A stretch of 64,000 nt of DNA from Streptomyces phaeolivaceus (lineage in GTDB: Bacteria; Actinomycetota; Actinomycetes; Streptomycetales; Streptomycetaceae): NCBI RefSeq assembly GCF_009184865.1, contig NZ_CP045096.1:3534001-3598000 (forward strand). The letters run 5' to 3'. Below the pieces are notes generated by a model. The model was not told the DNA's origin, searched no databases, and was given only the letters and a program-made list of their open reading frames with translations. The stretch's first letter is position 1; every line of letters begins with the position of its first letter. Made by a program: the position numbers and the translations under genes. This document shows positions 8,648 to 18,007 of this stretch, piece by piece.

Positions 8648-10071
8648 GAGTTCGGCTCCGCGTCCTCGGCCAGCTGGGCGGCCCAGCCGACCAGCAGGTC
8701 GTACTGGCGGCGGGTCAGGTGCAGGGGGTAGTTGTCGGAGCCGCGCATTCCGCTGGGCATCTGCCAGGTGTAGAACCGCGAGGAGCGGAGCGAGGCGCCC
8801 CCGTCGGCGGCCGGCTCGGCGGGCGGGCGGACCCAGGTCGGGATCAGGTCGCGCCGTTCCCGGATCATGTCCTCCAGCACCTCCAGGGCCACGAACCGGC
8901 GGTGCCGGCGCCGGCCGCGCTCGGTGAGGGCGAGCAGCAGTCCGAGCAGCGGCTGCGGAGACTCGAAGGCCAGGGCGCGCGCGTCGGCCGGGGACACGTT
9001 CAGAGCAGGGGCGATACGGGCGTTCTCGTTGCCCGACCGCTCGTTCTGCACATCCACGTTGACCGCGACCATGGTCTCCAGCACGCGTTCGAACAGGTCG
9101 CGGATTTCGAGCGCGGTCTGCTCGTCCGCCACGAAGCCGGGCGTGTGGACCTCCTCCCGTTTGAGCCGGTCGGCCAGGCCGTCGGCGAGGGAGACGAAGG
9201 GCCTGCGGTCGGGAGCGAAGTCGGGCGGCGCGGCCACGATCCGCGCGGTGGCCGCCAGGCCGCCGGGCAGCCGGACGGTGACCGTGCCGTCGCACACGTC
9301 GTCGACGAGGCCGAGGCCGCGGCGGAACTCCGCGCCCGCGAACAGGTTGCCCGGAGCCGTCCGGTCGTCGTCCCCCAGGGTGAAGCCGACCCAGCGCGAC
9401 GCCGGGTTGAGGATGCGCCGCGCGGCCGGGATGTCGTAGTCGGCCTCCGACCGGGGGTCCCGCAGGTTCGTGGGCCCGTAGACGGCGCCCGTCCCCGGGG
9501 TGAACCGCAGCCGCAGCCCGGGGAGTTCCTCGTTGGGCACGGGCAGTTGCACGGCGCCCAGCGGCAGGCCGGCGCCGGAGGGGACCAGGGGCGCCTCCTC
9601 GTCCTGCGGGGAGACTCCGGCCAGGACGCGCGCCTGGTTGTCGTCGCCGGTCAGCTCGACCCGGGCCTCGATCCGGTCGCCGGCCCGCTGGGTGAGGTGG
9701 TGCGCCTTGAGGTTGGCGACCGAGACCTCCCAGCGGACGTCCGCCAGGCTCAACCCCGAGTCCGCCAGGATCTGTTCCGTCAGCGGCCCCTCGCCGGACC
9801 TGCCGTCGACGGTCCAGGATCCGTGCACCTCGAAGTAGGGGCAGACCGGCCGCCAGCCCGCCTCGTCCTTGAACCGCACGCGCTCCGGCATACGGGCGCT
9901 CAGCCTGCCGTCGGCGTCGAGGTCCAGAGTGAGGTCGGGCACGACGGTGGTCCTGCCCGTGCCACGGGGGGTGAGATCGCTGGGCCCCCAGCGGTAGTTG
10001 TCACAGGGCACCGTGGAGGGGCCCAACCGGGCGAAGGCCAGGGGTGGTTGAAGCCAGAGCCGTTCGATCAC
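8644..10071 (-). CDS. LodA N-domain-like protein, first gene of the operon
   Basis: 475 residues from GTG 10071, preferred to the ATG at 10140 because AAGGAG sits 7 nt before it and the product then starts VIERLWLQPPLAFARLGPS. That stretch aligns to IHPAIGVARVGDS of the LodA fusion. Further matches in the same order are VRWEVSVANLKAHH against IRWTAHVANKK, IVAAPPDFAPD against VVVGPPNYAPE, and LHLTRRQYDLLVGWA near the C-terminus against LALSPLQTRQLALWA. The protein therefore looks like the non-cofactor half of LodA, with the cofactor half encoded two genes downstream. No signal peptide or membrane segment. Activity unknown. Confidence 0.75.
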   Translation of the reverse strand: MIERLWLQPPLAFARLGPSTVPCDNYRWGPSDLTPRGTGRTTVVPDLTLDLDADGRLSARMPERVRFKDEAGWRPVCPYFEVHGSWTVDGRSGEGPLTEQILADSGLSLADVRWEVSVANLKAHHLTQRAGDRIEARVELTGDDNQARVLAGVSPQDEEAPLVPSGAGLPLGAVQLPVPNEELPGLRLRFTPGTGAVYGPTNLRDPRSEADYDIPAARRILNPASRWVGFTLGDDDRTAPGNLFAGAEFRRGLGLVDDVCDGTVTVRLPGGLAATARIVAAPPDFAPDRRPFVSLADGLADRLKREEVHTPGFVADEQTALEIRDLFERVLETMVAVNVDVQNERSGNENARIAPALNVSPADARALAFESPQPLLGLLLALTERGRRRHRRFVALEVLEDMIRERRDLIPTWVRPPAEPAADGGASLRSSRFYTWQMPSGMRGSDNYPLHLTRRQYDLLVGWAAQLAEDAEPNS

Positions 10072-10256
10072 CGGCTGCTCCTTGGGGTGGGGAGGACAGA
10101 GGGGATGCCCTGTGCGGCACGACATGTGGCACGACATCACGCGATGACAGAATGTACAAGAAATATCACTCTGTGTGATTCAGGCTGGGGAAAACCACCC
10201 GGGCGCACTTCAGGAATCGAGGCCACGCGCCTCCCCGCCCCCCACCCCCGCCCGGG

Positions 10257-11201
10257 TCAAACAGCGTCCTCCCGGTCGCCCGTGTGCCGCAGGATCTCCT
10301 CGGCCAAGCGGGCGTCCAGCGCCGTCGGCAGGGTGTGGCCCAGCCCTTCGATCATGACGAGCCGGGCTCCGGGGATCCTGGCGGCGGTGGCCTCTCCGTG
10401 TGCGGGCGGGAACATCGGGTCCTCGGTCCCGTGCAGCACCAGCGTCGGCGCGGTGACGGAGGCCAGGGCCGCCGTGTCGTCCCCGCCGGCCGCCCCGGCG
10501 AGTGTGTGGTTGAACCCGGCGGTCAGGTCGCGCGCCCGCTCGTACACCCGGCGCTCCATGGCCCGGTACTCCTCCTCGTCGAACGGCAGCACCGAGCCGT
10601 GCAGCACCCGCCACAGCGGCAGCCGGAGCGCGAGGTGGCCCTCCAGCCCGGCCCCGGGATCGGGGAGGGTGGCGGCGAGCGCGGCCAGCAACTCGGCGCT
10701 GGGCGGCGGCAGTTCACCCGGCCCCGGGGGCGCCCCCTCCAGCGCCCGCCGCACCAGCGCCGCCGTGTCCGTGCCCAGCGGCTGGGACGACAGGCTCGTC
10801 AGGGTCAGCACCCGTAGCGGATCGGTGACGGCGACGCGCTGCGCGATGATCCCGCCCAGCGACGCGCCCACGAGATGCGCCCGCTCCACCCCGAACGCGT
10901 CCAGCACGGCCAGCGCGTCCGAGGCCAGGTCGGCGACGGTGTACGGACGTACGGCGAAGTCGACGACGGAGGACCGCCCGGTGTCCCGGTGGTCGTAACG
11001 GATCACCCGCCGCCCGCCCTCGACCAGCCGCCGCACGATCCCGTCGTTCCACTGCACGCCCTGCGCCCGCGCACCCATCACCAGCAGCACGACCGGATGC
11101 CCGGGGCCGCCGAACTCCTCGGCCCACAGCTCGACGCCGTCCACGGCGACGATCCGCTCACGGCTCACCAGGTCTTCGTTCACGACTCCATTTTCCTGCA
11201 T
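10257..11201 (-). CDS. Alpha/beta hydrolase
   Basis: 314 residues from ATG 11201, or about 308 from GTG 11183, which has AGGA and GGAG upstream; the start is uncertain. The fold is shown by VVLLVMGARAQGVQW (oxyanion region), the nucleophile elbow VGASLGG, the acid in HGTEDPMFP and the histidine in EGLGHTLP. Size and motifs fit the epoxide-hydrolase/lactonase branch of the superfamily. It is divergent from the TetR gene at 11291, a common arrangement in which the repressor controls the hydrolase. Substrate cannot be inferred. Confidence 0.85.
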   Translation of the reverse strand: MQENGVVNEDLVSRERIVAVDGVELWAEEFGGPGHPVVLLVMGARAQGVQWNDGIVRRLVEGGRRVIRYDHRDTGRSSVVDFAVRPYTVADLASDALAVLDAFGVERAHLVGASLGGIIAQRVAVTDPLRVLTLTSLSSQPLGTDTAALVRRALEGAPPGPGELPPPSAELLAALAATLPDPGAGLEGHLALRLPLWRVLHGSVLPFDEEEYRAMERRVYERARDLTAGFNHTLAGAAGGDDTAALASVTAPTLVLHGTEDPMFPPAHGEATAARIPGARLVMIEGLGHTLPTALDARLAEEILRHTGDREDAV

Positions 11202-11290
11202 GGTCGTTCAAGATAATGACTCGGCGCGGATCCCGCACTCGTTCTCCCGTGAAGTGGACGCCTCGCCGCCGCACGCTGCACCCTGGCCCC

Positions 11291-11905
11291 ATGGCCGGAG
11301 TCAAGGGGCAGGTGCAGAAGCGGGGCGTGGAGCGCCGACGCGCGATGGTGGACGCGGCGATCACGCTCTTCTCGCAGCAGGGGGTACGGGGAACCGGCGT
11401 CGCCGCGATCGCGGAGCGGGCCGGTGTGACCCCCTCCGCCCTCATCCACCACTTCGGCAGCAAGGACGGCCTGGTCCAGGCGGTCCTGGAGGAGGCCGAC
11501 CGCCGCGCGCCGGCCCGGCTGTCCGCGACCCCGGATTCGGGACCCACCCTCGACCAGGCCTTCGCGTGGCTGCTGAAGGACGTTGAGCACACGGCCGCCG
11601 ACGAACGCGAACTGACCGCCCTGCACGCCACGTTGACGGCCGAGAACCTCGAACCGGGCACCGCCCTGCACACCTGGTTCCGCGACCGGGGCCGGACCCT
11701 GCGGGCCCATCTGACCGCTCTCTTCACCCGCGCCGCGGCCGACGGCTCGATCCGCCCGGACCTGAGACCGGGCCTCCTGGCCGCCGAGGTGACCGCCTTC
11801 CTCGAAGGCGCGCACCTCATCTGGCTCCTGGACCCCGAAGAGGTGGACCTGACCGCCGTGTGCCGCGGCTACTTCGAGGGCCTGACCGCCCGACTCCGCC
11901 CGTGA
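11291..11905 (+). CDS. TetR-family transcriptional regulator
   Basis: 204 residues from ATG 11291; a longer open frame begins at 11216, but its first 25 residues are Arg-rich and unlike the family. Residues about 10-55 form the TetR helix-turn-helix (AAITLFSQQGVRGTGVAAIAERAGVTPSALIHHFGSKDGL with the usual tail). The remainder is the helical ligand-binding domain. It is divergent from the hydrolase gene, which it probably represses together with itself. The ligand is unknown. Confidence 0.85.
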   Translation: MAGVKGQVQKRGVERRRAMVDAAITLFSQQGVRGTGVAAIAERAGVTPSALIHHFGSKDGLVQAVLEEADRRAPARLSATPDSGPTLDQAFAWLLKDVEHTAADERELTALHATLTAENLEPGTALHTWFRDRGRTLRAHLTALFTRAAADGSIRPDLRPGLLAAEVTAFLEGAHLIWLLDPEEVDLTAVCRGYFEGLTARLRP

Positions 11906-11917
11906 CCCACGCCGGGC

Positions 11918-13627
11918 CTAGGATCCATCGGAAGGGCCCTGGCCCTCCAGATGCGTCGCAGCGAACATCCGCAGCACCGCCGGCAGCACGAGCACCGAAG
12001 GGCCGGGCGTGGCAAGGGACCTGGTGAGGTCCTCGGCGAGGGTCTCGGGGGTGGTGCGGGTGCCCGGGACGCCGAACGACTCCGCCAGGGCCACATAGTC
12101 CGGCCGGGTCAGTTCCGTGGCGGTCGCCTCGCCGAACGCGTCGGTCATGTACTCGCGGAGGATGCCGTAGCCGCCGTCGTCGACGATGAGCCAGGTGACG
12201 TTCAGGTCGTACTGGCGGGCCGTGGCGAGTTCGGCGATGGAGTAGAGCGCGCCGCCGTCGCCGGAGACCGCCAGGACCGGGCGGGTGGGGTCGGCCGCCG
12301 CGGCGCCGAGGGCCGCGGGGAAGCCGTAGCCGAGGCCGCCGGCGCCCTGGGCGGAGTGCATGTGGTTGGGGCCCTTGGCGTCGAAGGCCGACCAGGCCCA
12401 GTAGGCGAGGATCGTCATGTCCCAGAAGGACGGGGAGTCGGCGGGCAGGGCCTTGCGGATGGACGCCAACAGCTCCTGTTCCAGGGTGAGTTCCTGGGCG
12501 GCGATCCGGTCGGCGACCTTCGCCAGGACCTCGCGGACGCGCTCGGCGGCCCCGGTGTCCGGGCGCTCCGACACCGTCTCCAGCAGCGCCTGGAGAGCGA
12601 GCCGGGCGTCCGCGTGGATGCCGAGCGCCGGGTGGTTGGACTCCAGTTTGCCGAGGTCCGCCTCGATCTGGATCACCCGGCCGCGCGGCTTGAACGTGTG
12701 GTAGTTCGAGGAGAGTTCACCGAGTCCGGAGCCGACGACCAGCAGGACGTCCGCGTCCTCCAGGAAGTCCGTGGTGTGCCGGTCCTCGATCCAGGACTGG
12801 AGCGACAGCGGGTGCGTCCAGGGGAACGCGCCCTTGCCGCCGGGCGTGGTGACCACCGGCGCCCGGAGCGTCTCCGCCAGCTGCCGCAGCTTCCGGGACG
12901 CGTCCGCGCGGACGACTCCCCCGCCCGCGATGATCGCCGGGCGCGCGGCGCCGGACAGCAAGTGGGCGGCCAGCGCCGTCAGTTCGGGGCGCGGGGGCAG
13001 TTCCTCGGGGAAGGCGTCGCCGCCGGTCACCACCGGGATCAGGGTCTCGGCGAGCAGCACGTCCTGCGGGATCTCCACCCACACGGGGCCGTGCGGGGCC
13101 GACAGCGCCGACTTCCAGGCCGCCTCGATCGCGGACGGGATCTGGGACTGCGTACGGACGGTGTGGACGGACTTCACGACACCCCGGAACGAGGCCGCCT
13201 GGTCCGGGAGTTCATGGAGGTAGCCGTGCCGGCCCCCGCCGAGGCCCGCCGTCGGGATCTGGCTGCTGATGGCGAGGACGGGGGCCGAGGCCGCCGCCGC
13301 CTCCTGGAGCGCGGCCAGGGAGGTCAGCGCCCCCGGGCCGGTGGAGAGCAGCAGCGGGGCCGCCTCGCCCGTGATCCGGCCGTACGCGTCCGCCGCGAAC
13401 CCCGCGTTGTTCTCCACCCGGAGCCCGATGTACCGCAGGTCGGAGCGGCGCAGCGCGTCGAACATGCCCAGCGCGTGCTGGCCGGGGAGCCCGAAGACGG
13501 TCGTCGCGCCGAGCCCGGCCAGGGTCTCGACGACCAGGTCTCCGCCGTTGCGGCCGGGGGGAGGGTTCAGCGCCGCCTCCGTCTGGGCGGCCGTCGGGCG
13601 GAGTACCAGGTCGTGGTCGTGGGTCAC
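11918..13627 (-). CDS. ThDP-dependent decarboxylase/acetolactate-synthase-like enzyme
   Basis: 569 residues with the three domains of the ThDP family. The N-terminal PYR domain has [16 protein letters not shown] and the catalytic Glu in [15 protein letters not shown]. The middle Rossmann-like domain spans about 200-330. The C-terminal PP domain has the ThDP motif [15 protein letters not shown], closed by VDDGGYG where most relatives have NN. It begins at ATG 13627, overlapping the ureohydrolase stop (ATGA), so the two are co-translated. True acetolactate synthase is usually elsewhere with ilvN. Beside a ureohydrolase, a 2-ketoarginine decarboxylase (AruI-like) role is attractive, but this is inference from context. 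Confidence 0.82.
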   Translation of the reverse strand: MTHDHDLVLRPTAAQTEAALNPPPGRNGGDLVVETLAGLGATTVFGLPGQHALGMFDALRRSDLRYIGLRVENNAGFAADAYGRITGEAAPLLLSTGPGALTSLAALQEAAAASAPVLAISSQIPTAGLGGGRHGYLHELPDQAASFRGVVKSVHTVRTQSQIPSAIEAAWKSALSAPHGPVWVEIPQDVLLAETLIPVVTGGDAFPEELPPRPELTALAAHLLSGAARPAIIAGGGVVRADASRKLRQLAETLRAPVVTTPGGKGAFPWTHPLSLQSWIEDRHTTDFLEDADVLLVVGSGLGELSSNYHTFKPRGRVIQIEADLGKLESNHPALGIHADARLALQALLETVSERPDTGAAERVREVLAKVADRIAAQELTLEQELLASIRKALPADSPSFWDMTILAYWAWSAFDAKGPNHMHSAQGAGGLGYGFPAALGAAAADPTRPVLAVSGDGGALYSIAELATARQYDLNVTWLIVDDGGYGILREYMTDAFGEATATELTRPDYVALAESFGVPGTRTTPETLAEDLTRSLATPGPSVLVLPAVLRMFAATHLEGQGPSDGS

Positions 13628-14676
13628 TGCGCTGCCTTGTCCTTCTCCGCCTGCGTGATCTCTGCCTGCGTGATCTTTTCCTGCGCGATCTGGCGGGACA
13701 TGATCGTGGTCAGTTCGTACGCCGTGTGCGAGGCGGCCACGGCGGTGATCTCGGCGTGATCGTACGCGGGCGCCACCTCGACGACGTCGGCGGAGACCAG
13801 GTTGCGGGAGGCGAGGCCGCGCAGGATCTCCAGCAGTTCGCGGGAGGTCATACCACCGGCCTCCGGCGTCCCCGTGCCCGGCGCGTGGGCCGGGTCGAGG
13901 CAGTCGATGTCGATGGAGATGTACAGCGGGCGGTCGCCGATGCGCTGGCGCAGCTGGTCGGCGACCTCGTCCGCGCCCCGCCGGTAGATGTCGGCGGAGG
14001 TGACGATGCCGAAGCCCATCTTCTCGTCGTCGGTGAGGTCCTGCTTGCCGTACAGGGGCCCGCGCGTGCCCACGTGGGACAGCGCCTCCGTGTCCAGGAT
14101 GCCTTCCTCCACGGCCCGCCGGAACGGGGTGCCGTGCGTGTACTCGGCGCCGAAGTACGTGTCCCAGGTGTCGAGATGGGCGTCGAAGTGGAGGAGGGCG
14201 ACCGGGCCGTGCTTCTTGGCGACCGAGCGCAGCAGCGGCAGCGCGATGGTGTGGTCGCCGCCGAGGGTCATCAGCCGGGCGCCCGTGCCGAGCAGCTCGT
14301 CCGCCGCCGCCTCGACCGTCTCCACCGCCTCGTGGATGTCGAACGGGTTGGCGGCGATGTCACCGGCGTCCGCGACCTGGGCGAGGGCGAACGGGGAGGC
14401 GTCCTGGGCCGGGTTGTAGGGGCGCAGCAGCCGGGACGCCTCACGGATCGCGTTGCCGCCGAAGCGGGCGCCCGGCCGGTAGGAGACACCCGAGTCGAAC
14501 GGCACACCCACGACCGCGATGTCCGCGCGGCCCACCTCGTCGAGACGCGGCAGCCGGGCGTAGGTCGCGGGACCGGCGTAGCGCGGGATCCGGGAGGAGT
14601 CGACGGGGCCACGGGGCGAATCGACCGGGCCGCGGGGAGAGTCGACGGGGCCTCGGGGCGTCTCGGTGCCGCTCAT
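13624..14676 (-). CDS. speB: Ureohydrolase: agmatinase or guanidinobutyrase
   Basis: 350 residues. The binuclear Mn2+ site of the arginase/agmatinase family is complete: [15 protein letters not shown], and SIDIDCLDP followed by [13 protein letters not shown]. Such enzymes hydrolyse a guanidino compound to an amine and urea. Choice between agmatine and 4-guanidinobutyrate cannot be made from sequence alone. AAGAAGG precedes the ATG. The N-terminus carries three GPVDSPR-type repeats and the C-terminus ends in a charged [14 protein letters not shown] repeat, both outside the normal fold. It is coupled to the ThDP enzyme and followed upstream by a symporter gene, consistent with uptake and breakdown of a guanidino substrate. 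Confidence 0.86.
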   Translation of the reverse strand: MSGTETPRGPVDSPRGPVDSPRGPVDSSRIPRYAGPATYARLPRLDEVGRADIAVVGVPFDSGVSYRPGARFGGNAIREASRLLRPYNPAQDASPFALAQVADAGDIAANPFDIHEAVETVEAAADELLGTGARLMTLGGDHTIALPLLRSVAKKHGPVALLHFDAHLDTWDTYFGAEYTHGTPFRRAVEEGILDTEALSHVGTRGPLYGKQDLTDDEKMGFGIVTSADIYRRGADEVADQLRQRIGDRPLYISIDIDCLDPAHAPGTGTPEAGGMTSRELLEILRGLASRNLVSADVVEVAPAYDHAEITAVAASHTAYELTTIMSRQIAQEKITQAEITQAEKDKAAQ

Positions 14677-14730
14677 GATGTTCTGCCTTCTTTCCTACGC
14701 TTCGTCGCGTATGTACCACTCGGTACGACT

Positions 14731-16194
14731 CTACTGGTGCGCCGGCGCCGGCTCGGACACGGGTTCGGGTGACCGCCCGGCCAGCCGCTCCCGCCAGGCG
14801 GCGAGGACGGCCGCGTCGGTGGGCGGGGTGGCGAGGGAGACGATCAGATACGCGGCGAGCGACAGCAGCAGGCCGTAGTAGACGGGCTCGTTGGCGAGGA
14901 TCCCGTGCGTGGCCATCAGGACGATCACCGCGAGGCCGCCGACCGCGACGCCGGCGAGCGCGCCCTGCGCGGTGCCCCGCTTCCACAGCAGTCCGCCGAG
15001 GATGGGCACGAGGAGGCCGCCGACGAGGAGGTTGTACGCGACGGTCAGCGCCTCGACGACGTTGTCGAGCGCGATCGCCGTACAGATCACCGCGACCCCC
15101 ATGACCAGGATGAGGATCCGGTTGCCCCGGACCTCGTCGTGGTCGTCACCGGCGGACCGGCCGACCGCTCCCCGCAGCCGGGACCAGATGTCGTTGTTGG
15201 CGACGGTCGCGCAGGCGATGAGCGCGCCCGAGGAGGTCGACATCACGGCGGCCAGGGCGGCGGCGAGCACCAACCCCCTTACGCCGATGGGGAGTTCCTC
15301 CTTCACGATGGTCGCGAAGGCGTCGTCGGCGTTGGCCAGGTTCGGGAAGAGCACCTTGGCCGCCGTACCGATGACGGCGCCGGCGAGGGCGTAGGCGAGG
15401 CAGTAGGTGCCCGCGACCGTGCCGCCCCACTTGGCCGTGCGGTCGCCGCGGGCGGTGAAGACGCGCTGCCAGATGTCCTGCCCGATGAGCATGCCGAAGG
15501 TGTAGATCAGCACATAGGTGAAGATCGTCTCGCCGCCGATGCCCAGCGGATCGAAGTACGAGGTGGGGAGTTCGTCCCTCATCTCACTGAACCCGCCGGC
15601 CTTGACGACGGCGATCGGCAGGAGCAGAAGCAGCACGCCGATGGTCTTCACCACGAACTGGACCATGTCCGTCAGCGTGATCGACCACATGCCGCCGAGC
15701 GTGGAGTACGCGACGACGATGGAGCCGCCGAGGACGATCGCGAGCGTGCGGTTCATGTCGAACAGGACGTCGAAGATCGTGGCGTAGGCGATGGTCGAGG
15801 TGACCGCGAGCATCAGCGTGTACGCCCACATGACGACGCCGGAGATGACGCCCGACCGGCCGCCGTAGCGCAGGTCGAGCATCTCGGAGACGGTGTAGAC
15901 CTTCAGCCGGGCGATGCGGGCGGAGAAGAACACGGAGAGGGCGAGCAGGCCCAGGCCGATGGTGAAGACCATCCAGGCGCCGGAGAGGCCGTACCGGTAG
16001 CCGAGCCCCACCCCGCCGATGGTCGAGGCGCCGCCGAGGACGATGGCCGCCATGGTGCCGGAGTACATCGTCGGGCCGAGGCGGCGCCCGGCGACCAGGA
16101 ACTCGCTCTTCGACCTGGCGCGGCGCATGCCCCACCAGCCCATGGCCAGCATTGCGGCCAGATAGACGACGATGACGGTGTAGTCGACGGCCAT
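14731..16194 (-). CDS. Sodium:solute symporter (SSS family)
   Basis: 487 residues from ATG 16194 with AAGGAGG upstream. About thirteen hydrophobic segments run through the protein, beginning VDYTVIVVYLAAMLAMGWWG. The family signature region GGMWSITLTDMVQF and the helix-break segment SEFLVAGRRLGP are present. SSS proteins carry amino acids, sugars or organic acids with Na+. It lies directly upstream of the ureohydrolase and ThDP genes on the same strand, 54 nt from the ureohydrolase start, and divergent from a PucR regulator. The likely cargo is the guanidino compound or related amine (inference). Confidence 0.88.
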   Translation of the reverse strand: MAVDYTVIVVYLAAMLAMGWWGMRRARSKSEFLVAGRRLGPTMYSGTMAAIVLGGASTIGGVGLGYRYGLSGAWMVFTIGLGLLALSVFFSARIARLKVYTVSEMLDLRYGGRSGVISGVVMWAYTLMLAVTSTIAYATIFDVLFDMNRTLAIVLGGSIVVAYSTLGGMWSITLTDMVQFVVKTIGVLLLLLPIAVVKAGGFSEMRDELPTSYFDPLGIGGETIFTYVLIYTFGMLIGQDIWQRVFTARGDRTAKWGGTVAGTYCLAYALAGAVIGTAAKVLFPNLANADDAFATIVKEELPIGVRGLVLAAALAAVMSTSSGALIACATVANNDIWSRLRGAVGRSAGDDHDEVRGNRILILVMGVAVICTAIALDNVVEALTVAYNLLVGGLLVPILGGLLWKRGTAQGALAGVAVGGLAVIVLMATHGILANEPVYYGLLLSLAAYLIVSLATPPTDAAVLAAWRERLAGRSPEPVSEPAPAHQ

Positions 16195-16320
16195 GGTGAA
16201 AGGCCTCCTTCGCGCACACTCGGTGGCGGGTGATGGGCACTGACACTAGGTGGCCGGAAAGCGACTGCGAAGTGTACGTTTCATCCATTCGAGCCGCGCC
16301 GGATGGAAGGAACGCACACC

Positions 16321-17898
16321 ATGCCGGACCCGGCCGCTCCACCCGCCCCGGCGGTCCCTCCCACCCCACCCGTCCTCCTCTCGGCACTGCTGGCCGTGGA
16401 CGGCCTCGGCCTGCGGCAGATCGCCGGGCCCGAGGACGCGGGGACGGCGGTCCACTGGGCGCACACCTCGGAGATGTCGGACCCGTATCCGTATCTGCTC
16501 GGCGGCGAGCTGCTGCTGACGGCCGGCGTCCACATCCCGGAGGCGGCCGGTTCGGGCACCTACTTCGACGACTACGTCTCCCGGATCGTCGCGGCGGGCG
16601 GCGCGGCCCTCGGCTTCGGCGTCGCCCCCGTCCACGACAGTGTCCCGAGGGCCCTGGTCGCGTCCTGCGACTCCTACGGCCTGCCCCTGATCGAGGTCCC
16701 GCCCCGCACCACGTTCTCGGGCGTCGCCCGCGCGGTCTGGCAGCTGATGGCCCGCGCCCGCCACGCCGAACTCCGCCGCGTCACCGAGGCCCAGCAGGCC
16801 CTCGCCGCAGCCGCCTCCCGCCCGGACCCGGCCCGCGCGGTCCTCCGCCGGCTCGCCCAGCGGGTGAGGGGCCGAGCGGTCCTGTACGGCCCGGAGGGCA
16901 CGGAACTGGCATCGGCGGGCCGGGAGACGGCAACAACGGTCACACAAGCATTGGCGGCCCTTGCAACCAGGGTCCGCCCTTCAAGGGGCGCGGGGAACTG
17001 CGCGAACGGCCCCGACGAACCCGCACCCGCCAACGCACCGAAACCCCCCACCCCCTCCCCGCGCACCCCCACCCCCACCTCCGCGACCGACACAGTCAAC
17101 GGCACCCACCTCGCCGCCTACACACTGGGCACCTCCCACGGCTTCACCCTCGGCGTAGCCACCCCCCACCGCACCCCCGGTGACCACACGATCACCTCCG
17201 TAGCCGCCGTCCTCCTCTCCCTCCTCACCGACGAACGCCAGAGCGGCACGGGCGCGGCCCGCGCATCGGCGTTGGTGCAGCTCCTACTCGGCGCGGAGCC
17301 GCAGGAGGTCGCTTCTCTCCTGGGCAGGGCCACCCACTGGCGGGTCGTCCACGCCCGGCCCTCCGACGGCGACCCTCACCCCGGCTCGTTGACCATCGCC
17401 GCCCTCGGAACCGCCTTGGGCTCAACCCTGGTGGACGCCTGCGGCGAAACCGTCCGCGTCCTCCTCCCCGCCGACCGCGAGGTCACCGAGCAGCCCGGCT
17501 GGACCTGCGGCGTGAGCGCCCCCGCCGAACCGCACGCCTGGCCCGCCGCCGACGTCCAGGCCGCCCGCGCGCTGGCACGGGCCAGGGCGACCCGTACCGC
17601 ACTGGTCCGGCACGGGTCCCGTACGACACTCGCCCAGTTGGTGCCGGAGGACGACGCGACCGCCCACGCGCACGCCCTGCTGGCCCCGCTGACCACCGCC
17701 CCCGGCGCCGCCGCGCTCACCGAGACCCTGCGCACCTGGCTGTCCCTGCACGGCAGTTGGGACCGTACGGCGGTCGCGCTGGCCGTGCACCGCAACACGG
17801 TCCGCCAACGGATCGGCCGCTGCGCCGCGTTGCTCGGCGCGGACCTCGACGACCCGGACGTACGGATGGAGTTGTGGTTCGCGCTGCGGCGGGACTGA
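16321..17898 (+). CDS. PucR-family transcriptional regulator with an inserted repeat element
   Basis: 525 residues from ATG 16321, preceded by GGAAGGAA; an upstream ATG at 16303 is in frame but lacks spacing. The N-terminal PucR domain occupies about residues 15-140 (ADP-type start LLAVDGLGLRQIAGPEDAG, then LPLIEVPPRTTF). The C-terminal PucR helix-turn-helix is at the end: TLRTWLSLHGSWDRTAVAL, then VHRNTVRQRIGRC. PucR proteins activate nitrogen-compound catabolism, which fits the divergent symporter-ureohydrolase-ThDP operon. Residues about 218-262 are a Pro/Thr/Asn-rich linker that is encoded by a copy of a Streptomyces repeat (see 16977-17040). Confidence 0.85.
   Translation: MPDPAAPPAPAVPPTPPVLLSALLAVDGLGLRQIAGPEDAGTAVHWAHTSEMSDPYPYLLGGELLLTAGVHIPEAAGSGTYFDDYVSRIVAAGGAALGFGVAPVHDSVPRALVASCDSYGLPLIEVPPRTTFSGVARAVWQLMARARHAELRRVTEAQQALAAAASRPDPARAVLRRLAQRVRGRAVLYGPEGTELASAGRETATTVTQALAALATRVRPSRGAGNCANGPDEPAPANAPKPPTPSPRTPTPTSATDTVNGTHLAAYTLGTSHGFTLGVATPHRTPGDHTITSVAAVLLSLLTDERQSGTGAARASALVQLLLGAEPQEVASLLGRATHWRVVHARPSDGDPHPGSLTIAALGTALGSTLVDACGETVRVLLPADREVTEQPGWTCGVSAPAEPHAWPAADVQAARALARARATRTALVRHGSRTTLAQLVPEDDATAHAHALLAPLTTAPGAAALTETLRTWLSLHGSWDRTAVALAVHRNTVRQRIGRCAALLGADLDDPDVRMELWFALRRD
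16977..17040. repeat. Streptomyces GGGGCGCGGGGAACTGCGCG repeat inside the PucR coding region
   Basis: The motif GGGGCGCGGGGAACTGCGCG at about 16984-17003, followed by CCCGACGAACCCGCACCCGCC, is the same element that is found in intergenic DNA at 41694-41790 and, decayed, at 35430-35500. Here it is read in frame as RPSRGAGNCANGPDEPAPAN and leads into a low-complexity Pro/Thr segment. The surrounding frame stays open, so it appears to have been accepted as a linker. Confidence 0.75.
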
Positions 17899-18007
17899 AC
17901 GGGCGGCCGGGAACCGACGGGCAGGAGCGGACCCCTCGCGGAGTGACGCAGGTCGCAGCGGACGGTACGCCCGCGACGCCCACACTCCTCTGCCTCACAA
18001 TGGACGC

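Noticed and set aside
8719..10998. Long plus-strand frame of 759 residues
   Set aside because: Antisense to the LodA-N-like gene and the hydrolase; no domain, and it runs through unrelated genes.
11918..13627. Calling the ThDP enzyme a true acetolactate synthase (ilvB)
   Set aside because: There is no small subunit or ilvC nearby, and it is coupled to a ureohydrolase; the general family name is safer.
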